DNA of 64,000 bases from Apricaphanius iberus (GCA_028564705.1 JAPXFQ010002718.1:248001-312000); one strand, 5' to 3'; numbered from the stretch's first letter, positions 50,485-63,170 are shown. The notes: generated by a model from the letters alone, not told the origin. Numbers and translations are program-made.

Positions 50485-50562
50485 CAAGGTAAGGCAATTT
50501 TATCTGTATTGTACACTTTCAACAAAGCAGTTTAAGGTGCTTTACATGATTTGGAGAGCACA
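50485..50562 (-). mobile_element. L2-type LINE 3' end
   Basis: Same tail as at 5772 and 50570 (aaggcaattttatctgtattgtacactttcaac on the plus strand). Lies head to tail with the next one, suggesting two L2 insertions side by side or a tail duplication. Confidence 0.6.
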
Positions 50563-50569
50563 AAGCAAG

Positions 50570-52076
50570 TCAAGGCAGTTTTATATGTATAGCACACTTT
50601 CAACACAAGGTAATTAAAGGTACTTTACATGCTTACAATTAGAACACAGAAAAGAGAGTGTATATTATATATCCTATATTGGAGATGTCCTACAGTACAC
50701 TCCTTTCTGTTTCATGCAAATATCAGTTTTTGAAAATCAAATATCATTTACCTTATTTCTGAAACTTAATAGATTCACGCAACTCAGTGATAAATGAAAA
50801 TAGTTCTATTTTTAATGAAAAATAGTGTAAACTTGGATTACAAGTGGGAGTAGTAGAATCAACTTACAACAATGGAAAATAAATTGCCCTCCTTAGGGAC
50901 AAAGAAAAAAACAAAATCTCTCTCACATTAAGTTGAAAGAGTTATACCCTCTTTAAATTAATATTTTGAATTCACTTAAAATACTTAAAATAAAAACAAA
51001 CACACTCACTTATATGGCCATTTATTTCTAACTGGGTTACAAGAGCATAAATCACTTTGAAGATTAAAATACAAGAAAGCCTTTACAATAAAAAAACAAT
51101 CAAGACAATAATTTGTATGAAAATTTTAAAAAAGCAAGTAAAAAGCAATAATAGGATCAGTTACTCATAATTGAGTCTAAATATGTAAGTTTTAATTTTA
51201 GACTTAAAAAAGTTTAGTGTCTCTGCAGTTTTGCATTCTCCCTGTAGTTTATTCCAGATGTGAGGAGCATAGAAACTGAAAGCTGCTTCCCCATGTTTGG
51301 TTCTGGTTCTAGGGACGATCAGTAGATTACAGCTAGAGGACCTGAGTGATCTGGATGGTTTGTACCATGATAGCAGATCTCTAATGTACTCTGGTGCTAA
51401 CCCATTCAGTGATTTATAAACTAATAAAAGCACTTTGAAGTCTATTCTCTGAGGTACAGGGAGCCAGTGTAAGGACTTTAGAACTGGGGTGATGTGTTCT
51501 ATTTTCTTGGTTCTGGTGAGAACACGAGCAGCAGCGTTCTTGAAGATACTGTTAAAGTAATCAAGGCGGCTAAAGATAAATGCTTGGATGAGTTTTTCTA
51601 GGTCTCCTTGTGTCATCAGTCCTTTAATCCTAGAAATGTTACTCAGTTGATGGAAAGCTGACCTTGTTATTGCCTTTAGGCGACCCTGGAGGTTCAGGTC
51701 TGAGTCCATTATTACACCTAGATTTCTGGCCTAGTTGGTAGTTTCTAGTTGGACCTCTTTCAGCTGATTACTGATATGTAGTCGATCTTTTTTTGGTCAA
51801 AGTAAGTACTTCATTTTTGATTTTGTTTAGTTGGTGGAAATTATAGGACTTTCAGCTGTTAATTTGCTCAATGCATTTATTAAGGGTTTGGATGGGTTCA
51901 ACATCACCTGGTGACATTGAGATATAAAGCTGAGTGTCGTCAGCATAGTTGTGGTAGTGAATAGTATTGGTGGTTATCATTTGGCTTAGTGGGAGCATGT
52001 AGATGCTAATAAGAGGGGCCCTAGAAAGAAGCCCTAGGGGATCCCGCATGTCTAAACAATAATGTAACAACATCAT
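50570..52076 (-). pseudogene. L2-type LINE, 3' half
   Basis: From 52076 down: YHNYADDTQLYISMSPGD (51.93 kb), then MDSDLNLQGRLKAITRSAFHQLSN (51.7), SRLDYFNSIF, VLKSLHWLPVPQRIDFKVLL (51.46), and GEAAFSFYAPHIWNKLQ (51.28), ending in the 3' UTR and tail at 50570. A deletion after SIFKN removes the usual LQLIQ segment, and frames are shifted near 51.75-51.85. 5' part including endonuclease absent. Confidence 0.87.
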
Positions 52077-52104
52077 TGATACAAAACATATGACTTTCTA
52101 GCTA

Positions 52105-52560
52105 TTATCAATCACTTACCCAAAGGTACATCTGAACGGATCAGTTTTAAATTTGATTTAAAGCAGCTCAATGTTTCAGCAGCTTTGCAGTGGTCTGGAA
52201 GTTTGATCCAGATAAGGGGAACGTAGAAACTGAAAGCTGCTTCTCCATGTTTAATTCTGATTCTAGGAATGATTAGTAGGATAGAGTTTGAGTCTGAGTG
52301 GTTGGTATAATGACAACAGGTCTTCGACATCTATTAATTTATAAACTATGGGTATTTTTAGTCTATTCTCTGAGCCACAGGAGGCCAGTGTAAAGACTTT
52401 AGAACTGGAGTGATGTGCTCTACTTTCCTGGTTCTAGTGAGGACGTGAGCAGCAGCGTTCTGGATCAGCTGCAGCTGTCTGATTGACTGTTTAGGCAGAC
52501 CTGTGAGGACGTTGTTGCAGTGATCAGCCTGACTAAAGATAAATACAATGATGAGTTTTT
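52105..52560 (-). pseudogene. Second L2-type LINE fragment
   Basis: 52112-52330 decodes to IPRIRIKHGEAAFSFYVPLIWIKLPDHCK, and 52340-52560 to the preceding region (LYLSRLITATTSSQVC-like, broken). It repeats the C-terminal part already present in the copy to its left, so it is a separate insertion in the same orientation. Confidence 0.8.
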
Positions 52561-53056
52561 AAAGGTCCCGCTGAATAACTACCTACCTCTTTATGGCGTT
52601 GTAAACAGCACATCCCCATGGCCCATGCTTGGTGTGGTTATGTTTGCTAAATACATCATCCCTGACAGACAGATCCGTTCCTTGCTTGGGGACACCCGTC
52701 CTGTTGGGTGCCTCATGATTTATAGACAAGGGGTATAACCTTTCAGGCATTTGTTTTTCTGGAAACAAGCTCCTGTGTCCTAACAGGTAAGAACTCACAA
52801 TAAAATACAAAAGTGTGCACGTTTTTGAAACATATCTAAGTTTAATCTTCTTAGAGATGTTCATGAGACCTTGAAATATAATGAGACCCAATGTACTATC
52901 AGATACCAAATGTACCCCCATAAAGTGGGTATGAATTTATGGACAGTGGGATTGAAATGTCCTCTGGCTCCATGTCAGTCCCAACAAGATGCACAATGAC
53001 TTCATAATTGTAAGATATTTGCATATTGTTTATATGAATAAAAAATTTACATTATC

Positions 53057-53316
53057 TTCTTCATCTCATTTCTCCAAACACGGTCAGTGGCGTTGACCTC
53101 ATGACCTTCTCCTACTCCTCCTTCGAATCATCCAGATGGTAACTGACAAACTTCAGACATATGGTGGCTTGAGCAGGTGGTCCTTGCTCATGCAGCAGGA
53201 TTTTAAACTATGACAGCATGCTGTGTTACTGTGGGAACTGTAGTCCCAGCTGTTTTTTGGGTCACTGACCAGCTCCTTGTAAGTAGTCCTGTACTGTTTC
53301 CTCACCTTTTTCAATT
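53057..53316 (-). pseudogene. Tc1-like transposon, left remnant (split by a LINE)
   Basis: Minus strand covers the Tc1 stretch from the middle of the transposase; the plus strand shows ccagatggtaactgacaaac and gtttgagcaggtgg-type phrases, and ggaactgtagtcccagctg. It stops at about 53316, where LINE sequence begins; the rest of the transposon resumes at 54291. Confidence 0.75.
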
Positions 53317-54290
53317 GTTCTTAATTAAACCTTTATTTAACCAGGATAAAAACTCATTGAGATTAAAAATCTCTTTTTCAAGGGTGTCCTGGCCAGAGGC
53401 AGGGCAAAATTACATACATTCATTCAAAACAGTTCAATAGCACACTGATTTAAATAACACAGTACAAATTAATTAAAACATCTACAGATAGTAGACTATT
53501 TTCAAGGTTTATCAGTAGTGATCTAAAAGTATTAAAGAGATAGAAGTTCATTCGATTTAAAATCCTTCTGTAGTTCATTCCAACAGTGTGGTGCTGCATA
53601 CAGAAAGGCATTTTTACCCATTATTGTTCGCATTCTTGGTTCAGAGAGAAGTAGAAAGTCACGAGAGCGTAGACTGTAGTACTTGTTGCTACCCCTCAAC
53701 TCAATGAGCCGCTGCAGAAACGGAGGGACAAATCCAGCAACACATTTGTAAATTAAAAGATGCAAATGTTTTCATCTGCGAAAAGACAGAGAAGATACAT
53801 ACTGGACACAACAGTGAGTCATTGACCCCATGTTTGCCACAAAACGTAATGCTACATAAAAAACAGTGTCCAGAGCATGTAAAGCATCGGAGGATGCATT
53901 CATTTATACAACGTCACAATAATCCAGAACAGGCATAAAGGTGGCTGACACAAGTTTATTACGAGCTTCAAATAAAAAATAAAAAACAAGTTAATCTGAT
54001 AATAAAAACCAAGTTTTAGTTTCAGTATATGTGTTCAATTTTTAATATACGCTCTAACCGATAAGCAGTCATCGATTAAGATTCCAAGATACTCATATTC
54101 TATCACTAGTTGGAATATGGAAGGCAAGTGCTGTAAAAAGTGTTTACTATTTGAGAACAACGAGAATTTGGTCTCGTTTGCATTAATTTCAAATGATAAA
54201 AAGCAGCCTGAAGATGACTGAAAGCGTTTTGAAACTTTAACAATGCAGTCATTGATGCTCCACAAGACGAGATCTTCATAGAGCTCCAAT
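53317..54290 (-). pseudogene. Jockey-superfamily LINE fragment inserted in a Tc1 copy
   Basis: 3' end at about 53320 (ggttaaataaaggttta on the minus strand). Decodes to NETKFSLFSNSK and YEYLGILIDDCLS (54.1-54.2 kb), and LLIYKCVAGFVPPFLQRLIE, FLYAAPHCWNELQKD (53.55-53.75 kb), the C-terminal part of a LINE ORF2. 5' truncated and frameshifted. Clade not determined. Confidence 0.75.
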
Positions 54291-54710
54291 CTTGAGTTTC
54301 TTCCATTCTTTTTAGAGCGAGACTTGTTGTCCTATCACCAAGCTGTTTATCTATTGTCTAGTAGGCTATTACACCTTTGTACAAGTCTACAGTTTTGTCC
54401 CTGGTGTCCTTAGAGTTGTAGTTGAGAGGTTGGAGTCTGATGAGTCTGTGGACAGGTGTTGCATTTAACACAGGTAATGAGTGGAGGGCTTCTAAAGACA
54501 AACTAAGAGGTCTGTTTGAGCCAGAATTCTTGCTGGTTGGCGGGTGATCAAGTACTTGTTTCATGCAATAAAATGCAGATTATGTATTGAAAAATCATTC
54601 AGTTTGATTTCCTGGATTTCTCCTTTGTAGATTCTGCTTCTCACAAACCACTACATTCTTTTTTAATTAGGAAAAGATGAAAAATTGACAGTGTACCAAA
54701 CACTCATTTT
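54291..54710 (-). pseudogene. Tc1-like transposon, right remnant
   Basis: Continues the element of 53057-53316: caccaagctgtttatctat, ggtgtccttagagttg and gttggagtctgatgagtctg correspond to the transposase start, followed by the long terminal region (gtgatcaagtacttgtttcatgcaataaaatgc-like). Its outer end is interrupted by the hAT MITE at 54711 and seems to resume as ccctaatata after 55090. Confidence 0.78.
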
Positions 54711-55082
54711 CAGGGATGCAATGGTATCAACTTTTTTTTTTAAAACAAGACGATACCAATACTTGGATGAGAGTACTTGCCGATACCGAGTACCAATGTC
54801 GATACTTTTGCCACACCAAAAAAATGAAAAGAAGTGGAAGACTGGTTTTATATTCTTCTTTGCTTGTTACAACAAATGATGGTAAATAAGATCAAAAATA
54901 AAATGTTAACAAAAGTGACCACAAAACAACAATTTCAAGTGAAAAATAAAAATTTTGTGTGAAATTATTGTGGTTTCTAAATTTCAAGTATTGGTTCATG
55001 GTATCGGGTAAGTTTAACCGAGTACGTTAGAAAGGTTTCGGCCCGATACCAGTATACCAGTGTTGGTATTGGTGCATCCCTA
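54711..55082. mobile_element. hAT-like MITE, 372 bp, inserted in the Tc1 end
   Basis: Ends cagggatgcaatggtatc and gatattggtgcatcccta-type inverted repeats, flanks ctcatttt and cttatatt (6 of 8). Same family as 44188-44497 but in the opposite orientation. Internal gataccgagtacca palindromes. Confidence 0.78.
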
Positions 55083-55090
55083 CTTATATT

Positions 55091-57137
55091 CCCTAATATA
55101 TATAATTGCGTTGACCTTTTTTGACAACCACGTGCCAACTTCCACATTTTCTAATGAAGCTAACTTAAAACAGAGTTTTATTGTTTTATAGTTTCAGCGG
55201 CATGACACATGATGTCACCAAAAGTTTAGGACATTATATGGGAGGTTTTTTTTGTAGTTGTTTTTGACCCAGCAAAACTGCAAGGCCTTTTTTATGCTTC
55301 TGATCGATGACTATAGAGCCATATTTCGCAGAAATCATACAACTTTGTTCGTTGTATTAAAACATTGTGTGCCTAGTTTATAACAGAGAAGGGAAGTTAG
55401 TGCTCAATAACAGAAACAAATATGAAGACTTCCAAGGACAAAAGACCGCTCTGACATAAAACTACACAAAGGCTCATCTTGCATGTTTAAAGTGGCCAAG
55501 TTAAAGTCTGGATTTAAATATAATAGAGATTATCCAAGAAAGATCTATATTGTTTTGAAATACAGTTGAAATATTATTATTATGTTGTTATTCTATTAAA
55601 TAATTGGGTTTTCTCTATGTTTCCACTGATATAAGCATGTCTTGTAAACAAAACATGTTGGAGCAAATCTATAATTACCTAATAACCCCTGAAATGGGCT
55701 GTAACAAATTATGTCCTTAACTGTATTGTAGCAGTTATGATGCAGATGACTTACACCTGTCTCATCCTCCGCAGTGTGTTCAGGCTTACAGATTCTCACA
55801 GGGCATCCAAAGGCCATTTTAAAAACTCCACAAGAGTCAATTCCACAACCAAGAAGGGAGGAAACTTTACATTATGTGGTTCAATATTCCAGATTTGAGT
55901 CCAGAAAATTAAATGTGTTATATATTTTCTAAGGGAAGATATTATTTGTTAGATAAAGTATAAAAGGTTATAAATATATAAGAGGCTGCCTGTTACCTAT
56001 CTCTGCCCCAAGCCTTCTGCGTAATCCCGCCCCTAACTGCCATTCTAACAGATACCATGGCATGAATTCAAGCTGAATTACAGCAAATCTGCAACCAGTG
56101 GACAAAGATTCCCATTATTGCCACTGACTAAATTTTCTACTCACTCTGATTATTTTTTTTCTAATAATGAAATTAATTGTCAAAGAGCATCTTTGGAGAA
56201 AAAGGACTTAAAAGTATATATAGATTGTGATCAAGCCATCTGTTCTCATTCATGTGAGATTCTGTGATATAAATCTAATAATAGATACATGATAATTTTT
56301 ATTTAGATAATTTTCTATTTATTTTAATATTTAAATATATGCTAAATAAACAAAATTTACTTCCCTAGTAGCACAAAGTCGCACAGAAGTCAATGCCCAA
56401 AGATTTCCACTAAGAAGATGACTCAGGGCTGGAGCAAACAGGGTGTCTGATGTTTTGCAATAAGATCACACTGTATGAATGGGTGTGTGCGTGTGTGTGT
56501 GTGTGAGAGTGTGTGTTTGGATTTAGTTTATACCTCATTACTCTTGTTTGCTCTACGTCTTTCCCGCGGCTGTGTTACTTAAGTACACAACAGCCGTCCC
56601 ACTCCCATGTTTTCTGCATTAAACGCCAGCTTGTGATAAAACCCCACTCTGACCCCCAGTGGTAAGATAAGGTAGTGCAGCACAGACCCGATTTATCCAA
56701 GACAGTCTGGCTATATGCAGAACAGCATTTTCATGTCCCCTGCACTGTCAGGACCCGAAGTGCGTATTTATCATTTCCACCGTGAAGTTTGGAGATAAAG
56801 AGGCGAAAACCTTTCGTTATACGAATGTAGATGATGAAGAAAAAGAATGCATTCTTTAGCCTTTCAAGTTTTTCTTTCACAACACTGAAGACATGTTTGT
56901 CTTCTATGAAGAAATTGTGGATAAGAGAGGGTTTGTGGGTTTATGGAATACAATGAGTTCAAACAGTAACAAAAAGTTTGAAAGTGTGTTTTGTGTCTAC
57001 TGTTTTCTCATATAACAGACTTTACCGCCTATCTAGGTCATGTAATGTGGTATTTAGTAATTCATTTAACTGAATACACAAAATAAGGTTAATCAACACT
57101 TACATCCTCAATTGACAAATCCATTTGGTCCCATGTA
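55091..57137. other. 5' flank stretch without recognised genes
   Basis: AT-rich; a (GT)n microsatellite at 56482-56505. No exon or transposon named. Confidence 0.5.
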
Positions 57138-58551
57138 TAGACGACCAAAACTGACATAATTAAAAAAGAAAGCAGAACAATATATATTGTGTTATTATTT
57201 CTCCTCATTGAAAATTGTAAATGTAAATATATATATATATATCCCACCCTTATTTATGCATTTCTTGTGAAGAAATGTATTTTGTTTTTCATTTTCCTTA
57301 TATGTGCATTCCTTGTTTTTACATTCCCTCGTCTCCTCTTTTTACTTTACCTTGTGCATTTCAACCTCATTATGCAAATGAGGAGGGCGCCCTTTCTTGG
57401 TCCATTCCCTCCACTATTGGTCAATAAACAGGAAAGAGCAGGATCCATGTGCAGATCGAGTGTGCATGCCAGCATGTCCTCCAATATCTGGAGAACTAAC
57501 AGGTCAGCTTCAATGTCCCTGGCTGTTTCTCAATGTCAAGTGCCTTGTTTATGAGGACACTGTCCTTCCTTAGTCAAAAAAATCGGTTAAATGGAACAGA
57601 CTTGCCTCACGTGACCGCGGCTGCCGGCTTACATGCTCTGCTCACGCCCGCCTGTTGTAGTACCATAATATCATAGTAATGTTACTTCAGCCATGCAACT
57701 GGAAATGTATAATGAGCTTTTTGCTATTTTTAAACTCTGTATATGTCGATCAAATGAAATGCATAAGCGAGTTAGTACCTGTTAGCCACCAAAGCTGCAA
57801 CTACTAAGTAACTAACCAACCATATATATAACTGCTTTGGATCTAAAAATTAATAATAACAATAAAAAATAAAACAAAAATGTTAGATATAAGCCCGATA
57901 GCTACAATTAGTTGACTTACATTTAAACTAGAAATTTACCCCCGAAGTAGCTGCTGCCGGCTCCTACCGCGCTGTATTCTGGGACATTTTTGACCGAGAG
58001 AAGGCATCAAGGCACCTCTGATGTATCCTTGGTCGGTTAGCTAAACGGCTAACAAACGGAGGACAGATTCCTCCGTAGCACATGAACATTGGAACACGCC
58101 TTGGAGGCCCCTGATGACGTATCTCCTAGGCATCTAGTGCGGAACAAAGGCATCAAGGCGAGGTTCCTGGGCATTGAGAAACACCCCCTTTCTTCAGCTC
58201 ACTGGAGCAGCCTCTAACTTGTCTGAGACATCTCTGGTAGGACTTCAAGGCAAGCCATTCTCCTGGCCAAACGCACAGGGATGCATACTCGATCTGCTCA
58301 TGGATGTGCAGATCTCCCTGTTTATTGACCAATAGTAGAGGAGTTGGAGCAAGAAGTCATTTGCATAATGAGGCAGAAATGCATAAGGTAAAGTAAAAAG
58401 AGAGGACGAGGGAATGTAAAAGCAAGGAATGTATTTATAAGGAAAAGGGAAAAGAAAATATATTTTCTTGACAAAAGTGCGCAAATAAGGAGAAATAAAA
58501 ACAATATATGTATTTCCGATTTTTTTTTATTATGTCAGTTTTGGTCCTCCA
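57138..58551. mobile_element. Fold-back DNA transposon, 1.41 kb, long inverted repeats
   Basis: Left arm from tagacgaccaaaactgac and right arm ending (inverted) in tggaggaccaaaactgac; both continue inward for about 290 bp, e.g. attatgcaaatgagg left and its inverse cattgcataatgagg-type right, and ggtcaataaacagg/ttgaccaatag. Flanking TA on each side (57136-57137, 58552-58553) suggests a mariner-like target. The arms encode similar hydrophobic peptides on opposite strands, which are by-products of the inverted repeat. The centre is occupied by another element. Confidence 0.8.
57524..58183. mobile_element. Element nested inside the fold-back transposon
   Basis: Ends tgtttctcaatgtc and (inverted) tgtttctcaatgccc are inverted repeats; inside are ggcatcaaggc and cctccgttt-type repeats on both sides. 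No transposase recognised. Target duplication not clear. Confidence 0.6.
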
Positions 58552-59565
58552 TAGCGAAGAACATATTAAAAACAATAATAACAATTATTAAATTAATTAT
58601 GATGAGGTGTAAGAATTGCCAACACAATATATGCCTATATAAAAGAAAAGAGTAAATCAATATGTAAATGAGTCCAACAGTGCGAAACTAACAATTGTCC
58701 TTTTAGACAATTAAATCAAAATGCCGTGGATTCAAATAGTGCAGTGATGAGTAATGTTTTATGGGGATCATAATAATAGCTGTACCTTTCTTACATTTTA
58801 TCCAGTTGAACTGGAAAAATTGAAAAAAAATATTTGTAGTTGAACATGAATTAACATAAATAATATTTACATATTTAGACCCAAATTAATGCTAGTTTCA
58901 CACGTAAAACTAGATATGTTGGCTGCTTCTGGCATACTTTCTTGTAAATCATGTTGACATTATACACTTAAAATAAAGCGCCAATAAATAAAGTATTTTC
59001 ACATGGGGAATGACAAATGCGTCCTTCCAGCTTGTCTGCTTTTATTTTGAAAGGCTTCACCTCAAAGTCAAGGTCTGCAACGGAGGTTCCTGAGAGTTGA
59101 GGTCTGCAGCGAGACCCCTCTCGATTTATGATGAATAATTTCTAATCTTTAATGTGACATATATGCTGTGGAGTTCAAGGTCGGAAAAAAATTGATTTCT
59201 GATAGTATGTACCTATCAGCATTCATTATGACAATGCTTAATCTTTTCCCCATACTTTTCACCTTGTAAAATTTTTCCCTTTTTCTTCATTATGCTGGGG
59301 ATCTCGTGTCCTCCGCCCTCCTCCAGCAATCTTGTAAAAAAAAATGTCAATTTTCGTTGATTAAATTTAATTTTCTTCTGATGAAACAACTTTTTTATTA
59401 TATGTTTGGGTCACTCGATGACTCTGAAAGCTTTTGGTTCAGAGCTGACATGTTGGAACTTGCCGGTCCTTCCAGACTAGTTTCCATCTTGTCTTTTCAT
59501 GAGTTTTCAAGAATCTTTTCAGTGAAATCATTGTTTTTTCCATGGTGAAAGCTGTGTTCTAAACA

Positions 59566-59800
59566 TATACAGTCATATTCAACAAATTAGAATATGACTC
59601 CAAATCCCATTGAACTCTCAGTTCTCTAAGTGAAATACAGATTGATTACTCACATACAGGTGTTTTCTTCGGTTAATTTTGATTATTTTCTGCTTACACC
59701 TGAAACACAAACACAACATTTAAGACTGGAATATTAAATCAGACCAAAAATATATATTTGATAGTGAGATATGTGCTCAATGAAAAGTGTGTCTAATATG
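59566..59800 (+). mobile_element. Tc1/mariner-type terminal fragment
   Basis: tatacagtcatattcaacaa followed by attagaatatgac is the start of a known teleost Tc1-like inverted repeat; the rest is AT-rich and broken. Confidence 0.55.
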
Positions 59801-60289
59801 TGCTGGAAGGTTGTTATATTGAGAAGATACTTTTAAATTGAGAAACAGACATCAATGGAACTTTTATTGTAATTTATTAACTTTGGCAAAAGCAGTACTT
59901 GTTATTCCAGTTTCAAGAGTGCAGAGTGCAGATTAAATAGTTTAATTGTTTATATGTATAATTGCCTTGTTCATATGTTACTGGAGCACTCTGTTCAGCT
60001 TGTTAGAAGTAAACATAAATCAAAAATGAATCTAATTAAATGACATTGAATGCTTATCTATTGTCATTTTAAAAATGAAAGTGACAAAAATAAATCAGTT
60101 GTAACAGCTTTTTTTTTTTCTTTACCCTGTCAGTCAAAACAAAGGACAACACAACTGTCCAGATCGACCATTGCTCACTTGAGTGATGAGTGAGCTCACT
60201 CGGCGTCTACTTTTTACTTTTAGTTGAGTAAAACTATATTGAAGAAGTACTGCTCTTACTTGAGCACATTTTCTGGGTACTCTACCCAC

Positions 60290-60680
60290 CTCTGACCAGC
60301 ACAGGTGAGACTCTTCGTTTTGTTGTCAACCAGTCTGAGGAAAGTTCGGCCCACTCCTCATTTAGACTTGTGAAATGTTTATAGGGGGTTTCCTGCACAT
60401 ACAGCAACTCAAAGAGATAAAGAATTGGAACTTGACTCTGCCCAGAAGCATAATTTCTTCCTCCTTAATCTTTCCTAAAATGATTCATGTTGCACAGGTC
60501 CAGTTCTGCTTCAGCCCACATTCTGTGATGGTAAGCTTAGCAGCTACTGCTGCAGGAAAGCTTCCACAAAACATGATATTTTCACTTCTATGCCTCAAAG
60601 TTGGTTTGAGTTTCTTTACCTAAAACACTGTAGTTGGTTCATACCAAGCATCTGTCATGTGTGCTTGTTAAGGAGTACAG
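60290..60680 (-). pseudogene. Tc1-like transposase remnant (weak)
   Basis: gcaggaaagcttccacaaaacatgatattttc resembles the inverse of the KHGGGSIM region; gttcggcccactcctc resembles the family's conserved QN(R)VW region. Very degraded. Confidence 0.4.
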
Positions 60681-60721
60681 GGAATCAGATGAGCTATACG
60701 CACATCGAATGTTATCGTTTC

Positions 60722-60850
60722 ATCCATCCATCCATTTTCTTTAACCGCTTAATCCTTAATGGGTCGCGGGGGGGGGGGGCTGGTGCCTATCTCCAGCTGT
60801 CAACGGGCGAGAGGCGGGGTACACCCTGGACAGGTCGCCAGTCCATCGCA
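60722..60850. repeat. High-copy fish interspersed repeat starting with (ATCC)n
   Basis: catccatccatccattttct, then gctggtgcctatctccagct, gagaggcggggtacaccctg and gacaggtcgccagtccatcgc: a phrase set met throughout fish genomes. Contains a G12 run (60768-60779). Origin class unknown to me. Confidence 0.75.
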
Positions 60851-60859
60851 AGGTTATTG

Positions 60860-62460
60860 GTATAATTGTTCCAAATTATAATTACCCAGACAAGGATGGC
60901 TCCTCTAGAATCCACAACAAAAATGAGCCCATCCTTTCCATCCATTTCTTAGGGTTCCATGCTTACCATGCTAGCAGTAGGCATAGCTTTGCATGCTGGC
61001 AGTTTTTTTCTAATTTAGAAAAAAAAAAGATTTCTAATAAGTAAAACACGGTTATTTTTCATCGTTTAATAGCAATTCAATAATCTTCTTTTCACGGCAT
61101 GAAAGAATGAGATTACACACTAGTATGCGAACATTTTCTAACGAAGAACAGAACGTTTTATCGTTTGTTGTCCTACTTTTTTGTCTGTTATTTTATATGT
61201 AAAGTAGGCGGTGCTTTGTGCTTTTCCAGACTAATACTTTTGATACTTTTGGTAACTTCTACGAAGAACCTAGTTTCCTTTTTTTGAATTGTACAAAAGG
61301 CTTGTCAGAGTAACGATGAGGAAAGCTTTTATGCCCTTAGTTTTTACGCCCTGGTAACCTGTTACTATAAAACACATGATGTTTGCACCCTTAAAATCTC
61401 CTCCTGTTCAATAATTAATCAATCCAATGTGTAACAAATTGATAAAGTCACTAATTTACTTATTTCTTTTTCTTCTATTATCTGAAAATTCAAAATTTCC
61501 ACATCCTTCCCAACTCTGGCAAACCTCACCCTATAAAGTGGAGTTTTTTCCTTCTTACGCTTTTTATTCTTTTACACAGAAATAAAAAATTAGCTACTTC
61601 TAGAGGCTGAATTTAATCTATGAAATAATAAACAGAGCTGCTGATTGAATTAGACTGAAATGAAGCTAGGGCATCAGATGTTGAGTTAAAAAAGGATTTA
61701 AGTCCACCTATATCTGATTTTGGTCTACCTAAAAGAAGGATAATAATTCCAGGCAATTTTTTCTGCCCAAAGCCTTCCCTTCTATCTTTGAATCCCTAGT
61801 TTTATAGCTACACACACCCACTGACTGATCTCACCTATAGGAGCAGCAGACAAGAGCAGCGGGTATTATGTTTAATCCTGTTGGCTGCAGTATTCCATTG
61901 TGAACCAGCAGTCATCTCACCCGCTGGCAGCCCACAGGAGCCTTCCAGTGGGACGTCCCTGAGCTTACATCAGTGCACGGCTGTTCCTGACAAATTTACC
62001 CTGCAAGTTGATCGGCCAAACACTCATAGCTGGATTAAAAGAAAGACAAACAAATGCCACATGCATGTAAGGTCTTTACGTGTTTGCAAAAGGCATTTAG
62101 ATTTCACAGATCACTGAATCTAGAAAGTAAAAGAGTCAGCAGCATTGATCCGGGACCAAAATGTACTTTTTAGAATGGAGCCCTGTGCGTGTTCCTGTTG
62201 CAATATCTAAAACATATCTCTGGACAGGCATTGTATAAAAAGACACCTGGCTGTGTTTTATGCTCCTTATCTCCTAGTCAAACTAAGCTTTATCTGTTTT
62301 GGGTGGGTTAGAATTAAAAAGGAAATTCTATTTGCTTAAAGATAAACTAAAAATAAAGAAAACAGAATTGTGTTTTTATTACTTTTTTTGGACTTTCAAA
62401 CTTTATTTACACTGACATTACTGTGCCTTTAACAGATTTGTGAAATAGACTTTAATCTGA
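60860..62460. other. 5' flank stretch without recognised genes
   Basis: No element recognised. The frame at 61881-62117 has no family match. Confidence 0.45.
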
Positions 62461-62469
62461 AGCACACCG

Positions 62470-63170
62470 GTGTGGCTTTGTTTAAAGCCTTAAACACACA
62501 TCCGTCTTGAGTGAAATAATCATAATTTTATTTCTTAATTTCAGAAGTTGACATTTGTTTTGTCAGTATTTTGTATAATTGCCTTCGCATATGACTTAGG
62601 CCTAACAGTTTCCTTCCACAATCTTCTCACAGTAACTTGCTGGAATTTTGGCTCCTTCCTCCAGACAGAACAGGTGTAGCTGAGTCAGGTTTGTAGGCCA
62701 ACTCACTCAGACACACCTGTTCAGCTCGGGTTTCTATTTTTTCTTTTTGACTCAGATCGAACCTTGTAAAGGTCATCCAAAACATTGACTCGATTAACCT
62801 TAAGCTGCTTTGGCTGTATATTCAGGATCACAGGCCATCTGGAAGACCCATTCGGAAGCTTTAAATTCCTGGCTGATTTCCATAGATGTTGCTTCAGTAT
62901 TTCCAGGATTTTTTTCTCATGATGCCATTAATTTTTCCTGCAGTTCCTCCAGCAGCAAAATAGTCCAACAACGTGATGGTGCCACACCTGTACCTTATAG
63001 TTCCATTTCAAGCTACAGTAACAAAGTTTCTAATGAACGCTTATACAAATCTCCCAGTTTGCACAAAGTTGGAACTTTGTAGACATTCGTGGAAGTGAGC
63101 ATAGTTTCCATTTCTAGGAACTTGGTATGGCCACTGTTCATTTCACAAGACCAACTAGAGGCACTCATGA
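62470..63170 (-). pseudogene. Tc1-like transposase remnant
   Basis: Plus-strand phrases ggctccttcctccagacaga, gctgagtcaggtttgtaggcc, catctggaagacccattcgg, atttccatagatgttgcttc and catgatgccattaa are the inverse of a well-known teleost Tc1 transposase. The frame is broken many times; the inverted repeats were not located. Confidence 0.8.

Noticed and set aside
57189..58484. Two hydrophobic frames that look like membrane proteins
   Set aside because: They are the two arms of a fold-back transposon read on opposite strands; T-rich arms give Phe/Leu-rich peptides.
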